Shown: positions 20,682-33,056 of the stretch, one piece after another
Layout: every line of letters begins with the position of its first letter
Position numbering within the stretch: the first letter of the stretch is position 1
NCBI RefSeq assembly: GCF_042453785.1
Contig: NC_091677.1
Coordinates: forward strand, 22,755,501-22,819,500
Source: Malus domestica
Taxonomy: Eukaryota; Streptophyta; Magnoliopsida; Rosales; Rosaceae
Length of the DNA: 64,000 nucleotides
Reading direction: 5' to 3'
The notes under the pieces: model-generated
Databases searched by the model: none
Told to the model about the DNA's origin: nothing
What the model saw: the letters and a program-made list of their open reading frames with translations, nothing else
Translations under genes and position numbers: made by a program

Positions 20682-23234
20682 GTTATTGCTTTGTGGTGCT
20701 GCTTGCTTTACCCAAGTTGGAATAAACTGATTTATAATATGAAATTAGTGTTTGTGAATAGTCAAAAATGAATAAATATCACGAATTATTGTGACGTAGT
20801 TGTGCCTGTTGACCCATAATTGCATGCCTCGATATGGTTTGCAAACATAAATAACATTTTTGAAACAGAACCTTTTACTACAATGTGCTTAGTAGCTTAG
20901 GCATGTGTTATAGAACAAGAGCACCAAGGAGTTGAGTGAAAAGGGAAGGGAGGAGATGGTTCATACTTCATAGAGGGATAGGGAATTGGGTAGGGTTTGG
21001 GGTTGTAGTCGTAGGTATCTTTAGGGTCGATATTGGTAGGGTAGTGAAAGATGCGAGTTAAACAGGAAACAGAGAGAAAACTCATCCTTTAGGCCTTTCC
21101 TTTCTGATTTCAAGGAAGGACATGATGAAGATGATGATGACGATTTAGGTTTAGGAGGATCAAAGTCAAATGTCGTGACAAGAACAAGCACACTCCATGT
21201 GAGGCACATAAGCACATCTCCAACGAAAAAAGATCGTTCCTGGCTGAGGACAAGAATCTGGTGCACAAAAGGTAGACTTTCCGACCTCCTAGATGGACAA
21301 ACTTGTATTCGAACGGGGCATGAAAGTGAGGAGGCGACGTCAAAGCAAAGCACTTGATCTCAGGTGGAGGCAAAGATCTTGGTCCCCAGAAATGCGTAAG
21401 CAAAGGGATCACGACTAGTTACGGGAGGTACTGGCAGAGGTTCCAGAGAGCATAGACTTTCCCGTTCAGCAGAGGATTTCTTGGGTTAACCATTACGAGT
21501 TTTGCAGGAGCACTCTACCAAATACTTGAATTTGATGCTGTGGATGAGATACCTAGGGCTACTCATGTGCTTGAACTCAAAGGTACGTATGACACAGGAT
21601 CATCTTCTAGTTGTCATATTTTTCAGACGGAGAAGAAGACGAGGAGTCCATTGTTCTTGGTCTTCTTTCTTCTCTTCCCCGGGCATGCCCAATTAGGTTT
21701 AGGGCATCCATAGCTGATTTCTTCTCCATTCTAATATGTATAAATGTATGCATGCCTACGCAATCACCCAAGGAAGCCCTAGGTTGCCCCCCAAGCATCA
21801 ATTTATTTGGATATTTTGCCTTGCCACGCACGTTTCACTCTCACACAACTAAAACGTGCGGTGGGATGTTAAATACCATTAACTTTTAAAAAAACTAACG
21901 AAAAGTCCAATAAAACTCTACTTTTAATGAAAAATAACAAATAAAGGTGTAGTGAATAGTACTATAAAAAGGTAAAAATATAGGTTTTCGTTAAAAATGA
22001 ACCGTACCAGAGTATTTCGTTAAAACTTCATTTTTTACCTTTGAAGATAATTTTTATTGGGAATATAGTTCTGTATTTTCCTTTTATCCCTTGCTTGGCG
22101 CGAAGGCTACTGGTTTGGGGTTAGGATGCGGTACTAAAAGTCCTTGGACTTCCAGGGGGTTTTTCTTTTGGGCAACTGTTCGCAGTTGGATCTCGTCAAT
22201 ACAGCCCCCTATAATTTTCATTACAGAGATATCTTTTTTTTCATTGTCCCCAGGGATTTTTTGGGTAATCCGCTCCATGCTGCGAACAGTCAAATCTAAG
22301 CTAAACCTTGCTCTTCTTTCTTTCCTTGCGGTTGGGAAGCACACCAACAGCATTGCGTGATTCTACCTGGGGAGTTTTTGGGTAATCCGCTCCCATGTGT
22401 GTTACATGCTGTGGTCTCAACGCCCTTATGAGATTGTGAGGAGTTTCACGCGTTCTAAATATTATTTGGTTTCTATGCATGATTAAGCGATATATGATTC
22501 AAACAACTTTTCGTAGGAATAATCTATAAATGAAGATTAAAAAATTGAACTGTTCTAATAATGAAATTTGTACGATGCAGAAGGTAGGGAGTTAGAACCA
22601 CCCACTGAAGGCATGAGATATGAACAAGAGATCCTATGTTGCAACGATAACTTTGAAAGTATGGTTAGCTATAAAGAATCACAATTAGCTTAGCAAAATG
22701 CTTTGACCAAAGACTTGAGTTGTAAAAACTCGAATTGACAACAGTTCGTGGGAGTGTAAGATCGATAAAGATAATCTGTCGGACTGTTTTATTATTCGTT
22801 TCCTATAATCAAATCAAATGCATGTACCACAATTTATTTTCTAAGAGAAAAAAATCAAACAAAAAACGAGAGAAAAAAAGGAGGACAAAAAGGTACTCTA
22901 CAAATTCATTACACGAGGGCGGGCTGGGTAAATCTTCGCCTGCATTACATTACATAATAGTAAAACTAGCAAAGCTAACTACACAACATTCACTCTCTTC
23001 AATCTCCAACACCGAAAACGAGCACGAATATGTTCATTTACTCTTTTCATTCCGATTCTGAGTTGATTTGGTCATTATCCCTTGCAATTGTATTTTATCA
23101 TCGAAACATCTCAGCAATATATGCAAATTTCACTCTTTCCACAACAAAATATTAGTTCTATGAGATGAACCTGCTTTGAAATCACCATCGGAGTACAGCA
23201 GTGGTCCTTAGTCTTGAAGCACACGAAGAAAGGC
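20682..23234. other. Intergenic region, possibly with exon relics and small repeats
   Basis: No complete gene was recognised. A 75-bp segment at 21508-21582 has a TTTGCAG acceptor and an AAAG/GTACGT donor and is open in two frames, so it may be an orphan exon. Around 21890-22030, AACGAAAA/CGTTAAA words suggest a degraded MITE. Near 22247-22390 the phrase GGGTAATCCGCTCC occurs twice. The right end should hold the 3' UTR of the minus-strand MTV1-type gene. Confidence 0.4.
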
Positions 23235-26200
23235 TTAAACTACCCTCTTTGGATCACGAGCTGCAGCAATATGGTCCTACATAACAATCAGTAAGATAAA
23301 CGATTCAACAACTTAGTACTAACAAAAAAACAAGCCGAAGAAAATTTTCTTGCTTTGCTTTGTAGATATCTGATCTATACAGGTTCAGGTACCATCGGCT
23401 TCGAAAATGTAGGTAACATCATCCTTAGGTTAAATACAGGTGAACAGTTGATATAACCATGCAAAATTGTAATGAAGGAAACATTAATAGGTTTCAGAAA
23501 TCAAACTTACCGAGATAAAATCAAATGCTTTAGTATCCTCTTTCTTTGAACTGTTCACCACTGAACTAGGAGCTGGATTTGGTTGATTTGCATGGAAAAT
23601 ATCAGGAAGTGCTGAAGCATATCCTCCATTTGTTCCAGCAACGTTACTTAAATTCATATTTTGCGAATTGAAGTTTCCGAAGTGTTGAAAGCCAGACATT
23701 GTCGCTAGGAATTGCTGCTGAGCAAGGAGATTTCCCATGGCACCATAATTTATTGGCTGAGAAGGAAAGGCTGGATTGAACATAATTCCGGGAGGTATAT
23801 TGTAAGGCATAGCACCAGGAGGAAACACTGCATTTCCATTCGGCAATGCTGTTTGAGAATTAAGAATGCCACTCCAAGCATTGCCGGATGCCTGATGGCT
23901 GGGATGACTAGCTGAATCCGATAGAAGTTCAGAAAGTTGTCCAGGAGGGGTTCTTTTCTGCTCCATCTTTGAGACATTTTTATCAATGGATAAGCCACCC
24001 ATTAAATTGTTTAAATCATGTTTATGATCCTGCTCCTGCGGAAGTTCAGAATCGGGCCCAAAAATGTCAAACATTTCAGGTCCACTTTTCTTTTCTGCTA
24101 TGGAGTTCTCATGAGGATCTCGTTTATTATCAACGGTAAGCCCAGAGAAGAGATCATCTGCTTGTTCTTTACTGTCATTAGTGTGGAACGATACATCTGC
24201 AAAAGGGTCATCGTCATTTTCCAGTTCACTGGTGCTTACGACATTCCCTGGGCCATCTCCAAATAAATCATCAATTAGTTGGGGTGCTGGTGATGGTGCG
24301 GTTAAGTTTGTGATGACTTGATCACTTGGGTTCTCAGTTGCAGCATTGGTCACATCGTAATCATCTAGATCACCGGTGTCTATAAGGTCAGGCATCTGAA
24401 CAAAAGTAGCAGTCTGAGCCTTCATAGGCTGTTCTGAATTACTTGCCACATTGCCTGTCTGTTCTCCACCCAAGAGGCTCAAAACCTGCTCATTAAGAAC
24501 AATGTCCATTCAAATGCATGACCTACTGTATCTTTTCAAAGAAAAATAAGGACGTGCACGCACACACACATCCAAACTGTAAAATTGCATTTAACCTCTC
24601 GAAAAAATTACATTTTCCTCACATCATCAAGCATGAATTCATCAAGAAATATACATTCAAATTATCTATAAGAAGAAGAAGAATCAAGTCTAGAAAAGTC
24701 ACAAGGAGCAAGTATAGATTCTTTTCTACATACACAATGAAGTGACATTGCAGAAACAAGAAAATCATTATTTTATTAAACAGCACATGTTAACACTTAA
24801 TGATTATAAGTAACAGATGGAGAATCCTTTCATGACAATTATGTAACAATGTACCAATTACTTTTGTTTGTCCTCTTTTAAAGCTCTTTTAATTCTTTGT
24901 TCGATACGAAATAGCCAAGGCAGCTCAACCTTTACAAATATATAACATTTTGTTATTTTTATCACCACAAGAAAATAAAAATCCTTTGATCCTACTATGT
25001 GAAAGACGGCAATCCCAAGTTCTTGTTCATTTACAATCAATCCTAGACTTGAGCAGCAAGGGCCGCCTGGATCTGACGTAGAAGAGTTCAAGTGATACAA
25101 CCAGATAACACATAAAATCACTTGTTCATCATCAATATGTGTATTTTGAGAAACAAGGAAATGGACGAATCTCACACATATTCATATTTATAAGGAAATA
25201 AAGGAATACCTTGTTAGCCCTTTCCCTCAAAGAAGACTGGGGAGAGTCAGAGCATCTCACTACAAGATCTTTGTTGTCAATAAAATATGATTCTATGATT
25301 GCAAAATGCTCATCATCCTTTCTCCTCAAAATTGATTCAAGAACACAAATAGCTTTCATGCGTACCTGATAGACAAATAATCGCATAAAAGAAAGTTAGA
25401 CAGAGATAGATCTATAAATACAACAAAAATTCCACCTAACCCTTACTCCTTAATAAATACTGATTGAACAATTAATAAGCAATGTGGAAGAATTATCGCC
25501 AACACTTAAGTATAATGAGCTTGCCTGCCACAATGGAGATTGTAGTTTTAAATCCAGGGCATGACTCAAAGCTACAGCATCCAACTTCTTTGCCTCAGTA
25601 AGGAAAATCAGAATGGCATCTCGAGTGGGTTGTAAACGTACACCACCTGACGTCACAATGGTCTCCAACAACCTCTCCTCACGGGTTTTACTCTCTCTGT
25701 AATTTGAACTGGAATCTCCATTGGTTATTTCAGTTTTGGTTACCCTAGAATCCTCATTCCATGGTCCACTAGCCACATTTTTTGATGACCCAAAACTATT
25801 TTGAGCCTCATTGCGATATTGAGCAGGTTCATATCTATCAACCTGCTCGCTTTCTATGGTCAACGATCTATGAAGATTTGGACTCTTGTAATTTCCATTG
25901 TCATTCTTTTTAAAAGAGTGACTATGGGTAAAATTACTAAGTCCCTGCTTGATAGATGCACTTCCAAGACCAACAACCTCACTAATGAAAGACCTTTTTT
26001 CATCTGATGACATCTCGATGTTCGTATTCCCAAAACCTTGTATTCTTCTGTTAAGATCATCTGCAGGTGGTGCATTACTTTCCTCTTGAAAGATAGCAGA
26101 AATAGCCTCATGAGCAGTATCCCGCACAGCCTTATTAAGTGCATCTCCTTTCAAAGGATCTGGGTGTCCCTTATAGTGAAATAGTTGGCGCACTGCCACT

Positions 26201-27036
26201 GAATTTCTTTGCATTTCCCTCCTGAACTCCACACCAGACTTTCCCACTGCATACTTTATTAATCTAAGAGCCTGCAGAACATTTGGGCATAATAGTATCA
26301 ATATCTGCCGTAATCATAATTCTAAGTAAATTCTCGAAAAATATCCCAACATTCATCAAGTCTCACTTCTACATGCATCTCTGTTATGGAAACTAAACCA
26401 CTGCAATCTACATAGAATTTACTATGCCAAGCCTATCTCTCATAAAGAGGCCGCTGATGAGTGGAAGTCATTATTTAAAGCAAAGTTATAAACACACTAT
26501 ATCATTTCATCGAAATTCAAACCACAGTGATTTACATAGAGTTCGATTCTCCGCGTCTATCATGCCATTGATGAACAGAAGCCATTACCACAATCAAAGT
26601 TATCATATAAAAAATCACCATCTTAATCTTCAATTCGCATTGATAACAAACTATTAGCAATAGCATTCACGAAGGAATATACATTCAGCTTAAACCGAAC
26701 ACCTGATACAATTATACTATAGAATAAAATCAACTCAACCAATTAATCAAGTTCATACAAGCATTTAACAAATACAAAAACCATACTTTCCCAACAAAAT
26801 TTTACTATATAACAAGATTTATTGTATACCTTCTGCTTAACAATTGGACTTTTATGGTCCAAACGCTTAAATACAAACTCAGACATCTCCTTGACAATAC
26901 TGACATGCGAGGATCGCAGAAGCTGGCAAATCTCTTCCAATTTGTAAACGGGTGCGACCTTGTCTTCGTCGAAAGTCACCGCATCGATCATCCGGGACCT
27001 CCTGTACGACTCCACAGCTCTTCGACTCGAATCCAT
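23235..27036 (-). CDS. MTV1: ENTH/VHS-domain trafficking protein, MTV1 type, 708 aa
   Basis: This protein has an N-terminal ENTH/VHS-like helical domain and matches MODIFIED TRANSPORT TO THE VACUOLE 1, a trans-Golgi clathrin-associated factor for vacuolar cargo. Exons on the minus strand are 27036-26830, 26271-25525, 25365-25210, 24485-23511 and 23276-23235, all in phase 0, giving 2,127 nt and TAA. Visible blocks are MDSSRRAVESYRRSRMIDA, SHVSIVKEM, KSPIVKQKALRLIKYAVGKS and GHPDPLKGDALNKAVR, then an armadillo-like helical part (VRMKAICVLESILRR). A long disordered tail follows, with acidic DDPFADVSF and DLFSGL motifs that may bind clathrin adaptors, ending KKEDTKAFDFIS plus a basic tip. Arabidopsis MTV1 is about 690 aa. 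Intron 2 starts with GC rather than GT. The start is the ATG giving MDSS; nothing upstream in frame looks better. Confidence 0.9.
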
Positions 27037-28234
27037 GATTCCCAATTATGCAAAAACCTATCTTTCCCAATCAAAAAACGAGGAATTTGATTCCCAAAGC
27101 ACCCGATCGAAAAGATCCGATCCAATAGAATCCCAATCAAATCCCAGTAGGGTGCGTCCTTGGATCGACGTTAAACTCGAAATTGGATCGAAGCCGCGGA
27201 GAAAACCGAAATTTCGGTTCAGATACGCATGAATTGGATTTGATTGAATCGGTAGAGTGATGGATTGTTTAGATTGGCGTTGAGAAATCGAAGATTGGAT
27301 TTGCTTTGGAACAGAATTAGGGTTTTAGAGAGAGAAAGCTATTGGAAGGTGATGAGGAAAATGGAGGAGCAAGGAGAAGAAGAAAACAGTTACGTTGAGC
27401 GAATTTGATGCGCGCTATCGATAGGCGCCTAAAATTGGCACGCAAAAACACAAATGCTCTCGCTCGGCCTCATCGGTCATCGCTGCTTTTGCTGAATAGT
27501 ATTAGGTTGAATTGTTATATTTTTTTTCAATTATTATTATTATTATTATTATTTTTTGGCTCCATGAATTAAGCTCCAAATTTGGCTATATAGGCTCCAT
27601 GTCACATCATCAAACTTACAAAAAGTTTAACGATTTTTGACGAGAAAGACTATTTATATTAGAACCCGGCAGTTTCTGACACGACAAAAAAATAGTGGAT
27701 TTCAGATCAACATGATAATTAATCGGTTCATTATCTGATGACCTGAGTATACACGGGAGTAACACGTGGGTAACCCATTTCAACCCGTTAAGAAAAAAAT
27801 TATTTTGATAATTTTAAAGTTTAATTACTAAAAGATTTATTATAAAATATAATAGTCATATTAATATATACAATATATTCTATATTAAATATATAGTTTT
27901 GTATTATTATTCTATATAAGTTAAAAAAAAAAGGTTTTAGTCATTATTTATTTTTATTATGAGAGTTCCTTATTATCATTACTAGAATAAATTTTACTTA
28001 ACATGTTGTTGTCCAAAATTAAAATAAACTAGTATAATATTTGTACAGGCAAGAACTAAGAAGACATACATACAAGTATGAAAAATGTGAAAGAATATAT
28101 AAACACTCGTGATTTATCATTATTCCTTCATGAGTAGATAATGGTTACACTTATATTATCGTTTAGATTTTTAAAATCCTCCAAACCCTCATGAATAATG
28201 TTTTTTATTTGAGGGAAAAATTAATAATAATTAT
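27037..28234. other. MTV1 5' region and AT-rich intergenic DNA
   Basis: The first 400 bp should be the 5' UTR and promoter of the minus-strand MTV1-type gene. The rest is AT-rich with an ATT microsatellite at 27533-27553. I see no gene here. Confidence 0.45.
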
Positions 28235-28834
28235 TGTAGAAGTGTAAAAAAATGTAAAAAATATATATACAATCACTCATAGTGACAAGCTTTACAACTT
28301 TCATAAAAAGGGGTCAAAATTTAACACTATAATCCATAAACCTTAAATTTTTATTTAACTGTCGATTGTCATTTACGCTTTATTATTCTTATTGAATTTC
28401 ATTTTTTAAATTTTCTTTTTTGAAAACATGATCATCTCGCAGATGTAAGAAGATGAATGGTTCAGATCTTTGATATCACGTTTCGGTATTTACAGTTAAC
28501 TGAAATATGAGTCGATGTCATATAGTTTGTAGAAACTTTATAAACATCAAGCAATGTTCACTAACCGTAAAACTATGAACATAATATCAACGATCCAAAA
28601 CGTTCATCTTCGTTCACCCTCTAATAGATCATGTTTTCAAAAAAGAAAATCTGAAAAAACAAAATTTGATAAGAAAAAGAAAGCGTAAATGTAAACAACA
28701 ATCAACTGTTAAATTTTGATCTATGATTTATATGATTATAGTGGCGAATTTCGAAGTTAAGCTCTTCACGAAAGTTATAAAGCTTGTCATTACGAGCGTT
28801 TATATATTTTTTCTATATTTTTTACACTTCTACA
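28235..28834. repeat. 600-bp fold-back (large inverted repeat) element
   Basis: Two arms of nearly 300 bp face each other about a centre near 28535. The left arm starts TGTAGAAGTGTAAAAAA and includes GTGACAAGCTTTACAACTTTC. The right arm carries the reverse complement, GAAAGTTATAAAGCTTGTCA and TTTTTACACTTCTACA. The inner parts (AACATGATC and GATCATGTT; GATGAATGG against CGTTCATCTTC) also pair. There is no coding capacity. It resembles a fold-back or MITE-like DNA element. The target duplication is not clear. Confidence 0.7.
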
Positions 28835-29035
28835 TTAATTAAAAAACTATTAAAGAAAATATGCAAGGTTCCAATGTTCTAATGTTCCAATGTCCTTAAT
28901 TTTGCAAATCTTTTGAACATTTGATATTTTGTAATGTTCTAATTTTTTTTTATTATGTTCTTATTTTGGGTATGTAAATATATACTTAAAAGAAAGTTAC
29001 GTTTTTATGTTTTGGATGTGACAATATGGTCAAGG

Positions 29036-29394
29036 TTCTAAAAGTCGCTAGGCGTTAGTCGGGCGGTGGGCTGGGGCCTAACGCCTAGGCGGCTAGGCGG
29101 GCGCCTAGGCGGACTAGGCGGATTTAAGTAAATCTATCATATTTCATGTAAATAAGTGTCTGCTTCTACTTGAAATATATATAATTTCATCATAAACTAC
29201 AAAATAGAATGCATATATATATCATAAAGTATTGGAACATAATGAAAACATGTGAAATAAGGATATAATGTTTGTTCATTCAAGTATGCAACAAGTCTCT
29301 TACAATTTATTGGAAAAAAACAAAATGCAAAATGAAAGTTATGTATTTTCTGTCTAAGTGAGTTGCAACCTAGGCGGGTCTAGGCGGGTGCCTT
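29036..29394. repeat. CTAGGCGG-rich repeat fragment
   Basis: Clusters of the GC-rich word CTAGGCGG and its variants occur at 29050-29120 and again at 29371-29390, enclosing about 250 bp of AT-rich DNA. The contrast with the surrounding AT-rich sequence points to the ends of an old element, but I cannot assign a family. The right cluster touches the LINE. Confidence 0.5.
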
Positions 29395-32115
29395 ATCCCT
29401 AAACAGAAGAAACCAACAGAGATGTCTTATCTTCGGCCAATTAGCCTCTACAATGTCCTTACTAAAATTATTTCAAAAGTCTTTGCCATCCATTATCTCC
29501 TCTCATTAGATGGCTTTCATCTTGGGGCCCCAAATTTCCAACAATTCAATTATGGCATTCGAGGTTGCTATTACGCTATCTAACAGGAAGAGGGGCAAAA
29601 ATGGCTTTCTTTCTTTAAAGCTTGACATGAGCAAGGCATATGATCGAATTGAGTAGTCCTATTTTCGCCGTGTACTTATGAAGTTGGGGTTCTCTTCTCG
29701 GTGGATCAACCTGGTTATGGCATCGGTTTTTTCTATCACTTACTCTTTTATCTTTAATGGGAGCCCAAGGAGGTACATTCATCCTTTAAGAGGCCTTTGC
29801 CAAGACGATCCGCTGTCGCCATACCTGTTCCTATTGTGTGCAGAAGGTCTTTCGAAACTAATAGCTAGAAGGGAGGAGCTCGGTTTGTTCCAAGGCTTGA
29901 CCATTTGTTCTGGAGCCCTATCGATCTTGCACTTACTGCTTGCTGACAACAGTTTTCTTTTCACCCGTGCAAAATTGTCGAATTGCACCCAAATTACGGA
30001 TATTATTTATGTCTATGAAAGGGCCTTTGGTCAAAAAGTCAACCTCCATAAAAGTGAAGTTTGCTTTAGTAAAAATATTAAGAGGCCAGAGAGGGACTTG
30101 CTTCTGTCATAAGGATTAATTGGGTCAGCATAAATGAAAGGTATTTGGGCATCCCTACCATTGTTAGACGCAACCACAGTTGGTGCTTTGGCTTTATAAA
30201 GGAACGACTTTGAAAACACCTCTAGTGTTGGAAGGGTAAGTTTCTTAGTGCAGCCGGAAAAAAAAAAAAAGAATCCTTGTGAAGGTTGTGGCTCATTCAA
30301 TCCCAATCTACATTATGAGTTGTTTATTACTACCAAAACACCTCTATGACGATTTAACTAGCTCGTTGCTAATTTCTGGTGGAATGGAGCTAAGGGGGGA
30401 AAGAAAATACAATGGTTGGCTTAGGACAAGCTCTGCTCACATAAGTTCGAGGGGGGATTGGGTTTTTAGAATATCTATGACTTCAATCTTGCTATGCTGG
30501 CTAAACAAGCTTGGAGGATCATAAAAACCCCGGATTCATTGTTGACCTGTGTACTGAAGGTGAAATATTTTCCAACCATTTCCTTCCTCGATGCAGTGGT
30601 GAGACCTAACTGCTCATTTAGCTGGAGGAGCCTATGCGCTGCTCGAGAAGTTATTAAGCGTGGGGTCTACTAGATGATTGGAAACGACGCATCAGTTAAC
30701 ATTTAGAGATATCCCTGGATCCCACTTCCCTCCACCTTTCGTATCTCATCCCCTAAACCTGATGGATGTACTCTGTAGAATGTCCATGATCTTGTTGACT
30801 ATGCTTCCATGGGGTGGAGGGTGGATTTGATTGAATCAATTTTCTCAAACACTGAAACAGTTCCTATGAGTATCACAGGTAAGGAAAATGCTTTGATCTG
30901 GCACCATAAGCGCATGGGTTTCTTCTTCGTCAAATCCACTTACCACGTCACTTAGGCTTGGACTTTCTCTTATCGAAATAGTGCCTCGTCCTCTGTTGGA
31001 GTACCTTCCACCTCTAGGACATGATCAAAGATATGGAATGCAAAGGTTCCCCCTAAAGTGCACATTTTCACTTGGCGGCTTTGTAGAGATCTCATCCCCA
31101 TTAGGGTGAGTCTGGTGAAGAAATGCATATCGATGGATGTATCGTGTGTTTTCTGCGACTCAAATGTGGAGTCTTCAGTTCATCTTTTCAAAAGATGTCG
31201 TTTTGCCCACTGTGCTTGGACCTACTCCCTACTCGATTCATTTGCTAGATGGCCTGATCCTTCTTTAATGATGGACTGGTTTTCTGATCTAGTTCCAACC
31301 TTTCATCACACAATTTCGATATTGTGATGATGGTTGTCTAGATTTGGAATTGTCAAAATGCTAGACTTTGGAATGATAAATGTGATCCACTTGACTTGTT
31401 AATGACTTAGGCTATTTCGTGGTGGCAGGAATTTATTAGGGTAAACTCTGACCCCCCATTTCCCCCTATTTCTGCTCTTAACAACATTAAATGGTCGCTA
31501 CTTCTTAGCGATCGTTTGAAGATGAATTTTGATGGTGCTTAGAATGAGAAGGAAATATGCAGGGGAAAAAGGGAGGGCGAATGTTGTGATCAGAAATGAT
31601 AGTGGCACTTTTGTTGCTGGTTTCTGCAAGAACTTTAGGAATGTTTTCTCCAATCTCCAAGCGAAAGCTTTGGTTCTTAGAGGTGGTGTGGTAGGGTAAG
31701 GTCAAGGGGTTTCCAAAGCTTGATTATTGAAGGTGATTCTCTTCAGATTGTAGGGGCCATCTCGGATCATTCTCATAATTTGCCTACTATTGGCAACATT
31801 ATAGAAGATTCCAAATCCTGGCTTCCATCAATCACTAAAGATTTATGTACCCATGTACGTTGCCAAGCTAACACCATAGCTCACCGTATGGCTTATTACA
31901 ACTTGAACATTAGGGATAAATGTGAATGGCTTGTATACCATCCATCATTCATCACTGACCTCATTTTTGAGGATCTTATGTAATTAGTTATACTTCTTTG
32001 AGTCTAAACGTTGTAATCCTCAATACATTTGCTGTCTGGTTTTTGAAAGCTTCCCCTTCGGCCCTTAATGAAATATATATATCAATGCAAAATAAAAACA
32101 AAAAAACAAAAAATA
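29395..32115 (+). mobile_element. 5'-truncated LINE (non-LTR retrotransposon), decayed
   Basis: The order of reverse transcriptase, zf-RVT region, RNase H and A-rich tail is that of a plant L1-type LINE. The element begins within the RT, shortly before YLRPISLYNV, has no endonuclease, and ends after AATGAAATATATATATC with an A-rich tail (about 32089-32115). Numerous stop codons and frame changes make it inactive. The right end is about 90 bp from the solo LTR described below. I found no clear target duplication. Confidence 0.85.
29400..31983 (+). pseudogene. LINE ORF2 relic: reverse transcriptase, zf-RVT and RNase H
   Basis: The longest clean piece (29678-30112) reads RT motifs such as GLCQDDPLSPYLF and the palm motif in altered form (LLADN where FADD or LADD is usual). 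At 31058-31327 is the zf-RVT part, with HIFTWRLCRDLIP and CVFCDSNVESSVHLF..C. At 31500-31983 is an RVT_3-type RNase H ending with the IEGDSLQIV, CQANTIAHRMA and C-terminal WLVYHPSFI region, closed by TAA. The pieces lie in different frames, with in-frame stops between them, so no protein is expected. Confidence 0.82.
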
Positions 32116-32399
32116 GAAATATGAGATATTAAAAGAACTAAACATGAAGTATAAAATAGTAGTGTGTGAGGTATTGTAAGCAACTAAATATAAAGGTAGT
32201 GATGTTGTTGATCTTAAAAATTACAAAGACTACGTGGCGCGCAGGCTGAATAACTATGAGTTAAGGAAGTCTTTCTTGTGAATGCGAGCGTGCCAATTCA
32301 CAACTGAGCTCGATCGAGTGAGTAGAATAGATGTAATGGTGGTGTCGAATGCAATGTTGACTTCTGCCTTTAAGTGACTAACATTAAAGAATGGACGTG

Positions 32400-33056
32400 T
32401 GTCACATCTCGGCTCGGGCCCCTACCACATCCTGGGCTCGACTTCGCTGTAGCACGATATTGTTTGCTTTGGGCCCTGACCACGCCCTCGCAGTTTTGTT
32501 TCTGGGATCTCACATGAGAACTTCCCAGTGGGTCACCCATCTTGGGATTGTTCTCGTGCGAACTCGCTTAACTTCGGAGTTCCGATGAAATCCAAAGCCA
32601 GTGAGCTCCCAAAATGCCTTGTGCTAGGTAGAGATGGGAATATACATATAAGGCTTACAGGATCCACTCCCCTGGGCGATGTGGGATGTTACAATCCACC
32701 ATTTTAGGGGTCCGACGTCCTCGTCAGCACACATCCGGCCATGGATTGGCTCTGATACCAAATTGTCACATCCTGGCCCGGGCCCCCCACCACATCCCAA
32801 GCTTGACTCCGCCGTAGCACGATATTGTCTGCTTTAGGCCCCGACCATGCCCTTACGATTTTGTTTCTGGGAACTCACATGAACTTCCTAGTGGGTCACC
32901 CATCCTAGGATGGCTATCTTGCGAACTTGCTTAACTTCGGAGTTCCGATGGAACTCGAAGCCAGTGAACTCCCAAAAGGCCTCGTGCTAAGTAGAGATGA
33001 GAATATACATATACGGCTTACATGATCCACTCCCCTGGGCGATGTGGAATGTTACA
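32400..33056 (-). mobile_element. Cassandra TRIM retrotransposon (5S-derived LTRs)
   Basis: This is a 657-bp TRIM with two LTRs, 32400-32693 and 32764-33056, and a 70-bp internal part with no coding capacity. On the minus strand the LTR begins TGTAACAT and ends TGTGACA. The internal part starts with the initiator-Met tRNA primer site TTGGTATCAGAGCC, read on the minus strand at 32747-32760. Each LTR holds a 5S rRNA-like block with GTTAAGCG (A box) and GGATGGGTGACC (C box region in the better copy). This is the hallmark of Cassandra, whose LTRs are expected to carry a Pol III promoter. The flanking bases (ACGTG / CATGT) are a degenerate target duplication at best. Confidence 0.9.
32516..32587 (-). 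promoter_or_regulatory. 5S rRNA-like Pol III promoter block in Cassandra LTR
   Basis: The reverse strand resembles the 3' two thirds of plant 5S rRNA: GGAACTCC-like start, GTTAAGCG, then GGGTGACCCACTGGGAAGTTCTC. A second copy lies in the other LTR and a third in the Cassandra LTR at 62760-63053. It is not a 5S gene, because it sits inside an LTR and lacks the proper 5' domain. Confidence 0.8.

Noticed and set aside
22084..22360. Overlapping 89-codon ORFs on both strands, considered as a transposase fragment
   Set aside because: No transposase motif or other family signal could be identified; left as unassigned intergenic DNA.
26400..26640. Diverged duplication in intron 1 of the MTV1-type gene
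   Set aside because: Similarity between the two halves is weak and may be chance in AT-rich DNA.
32516..32587. 5S rRNA gene
   Set aside because: Only part of 5S is present, and it lies inside TRIM LTRs with a tRNA-Met primer site between them, so it is Cassandra.
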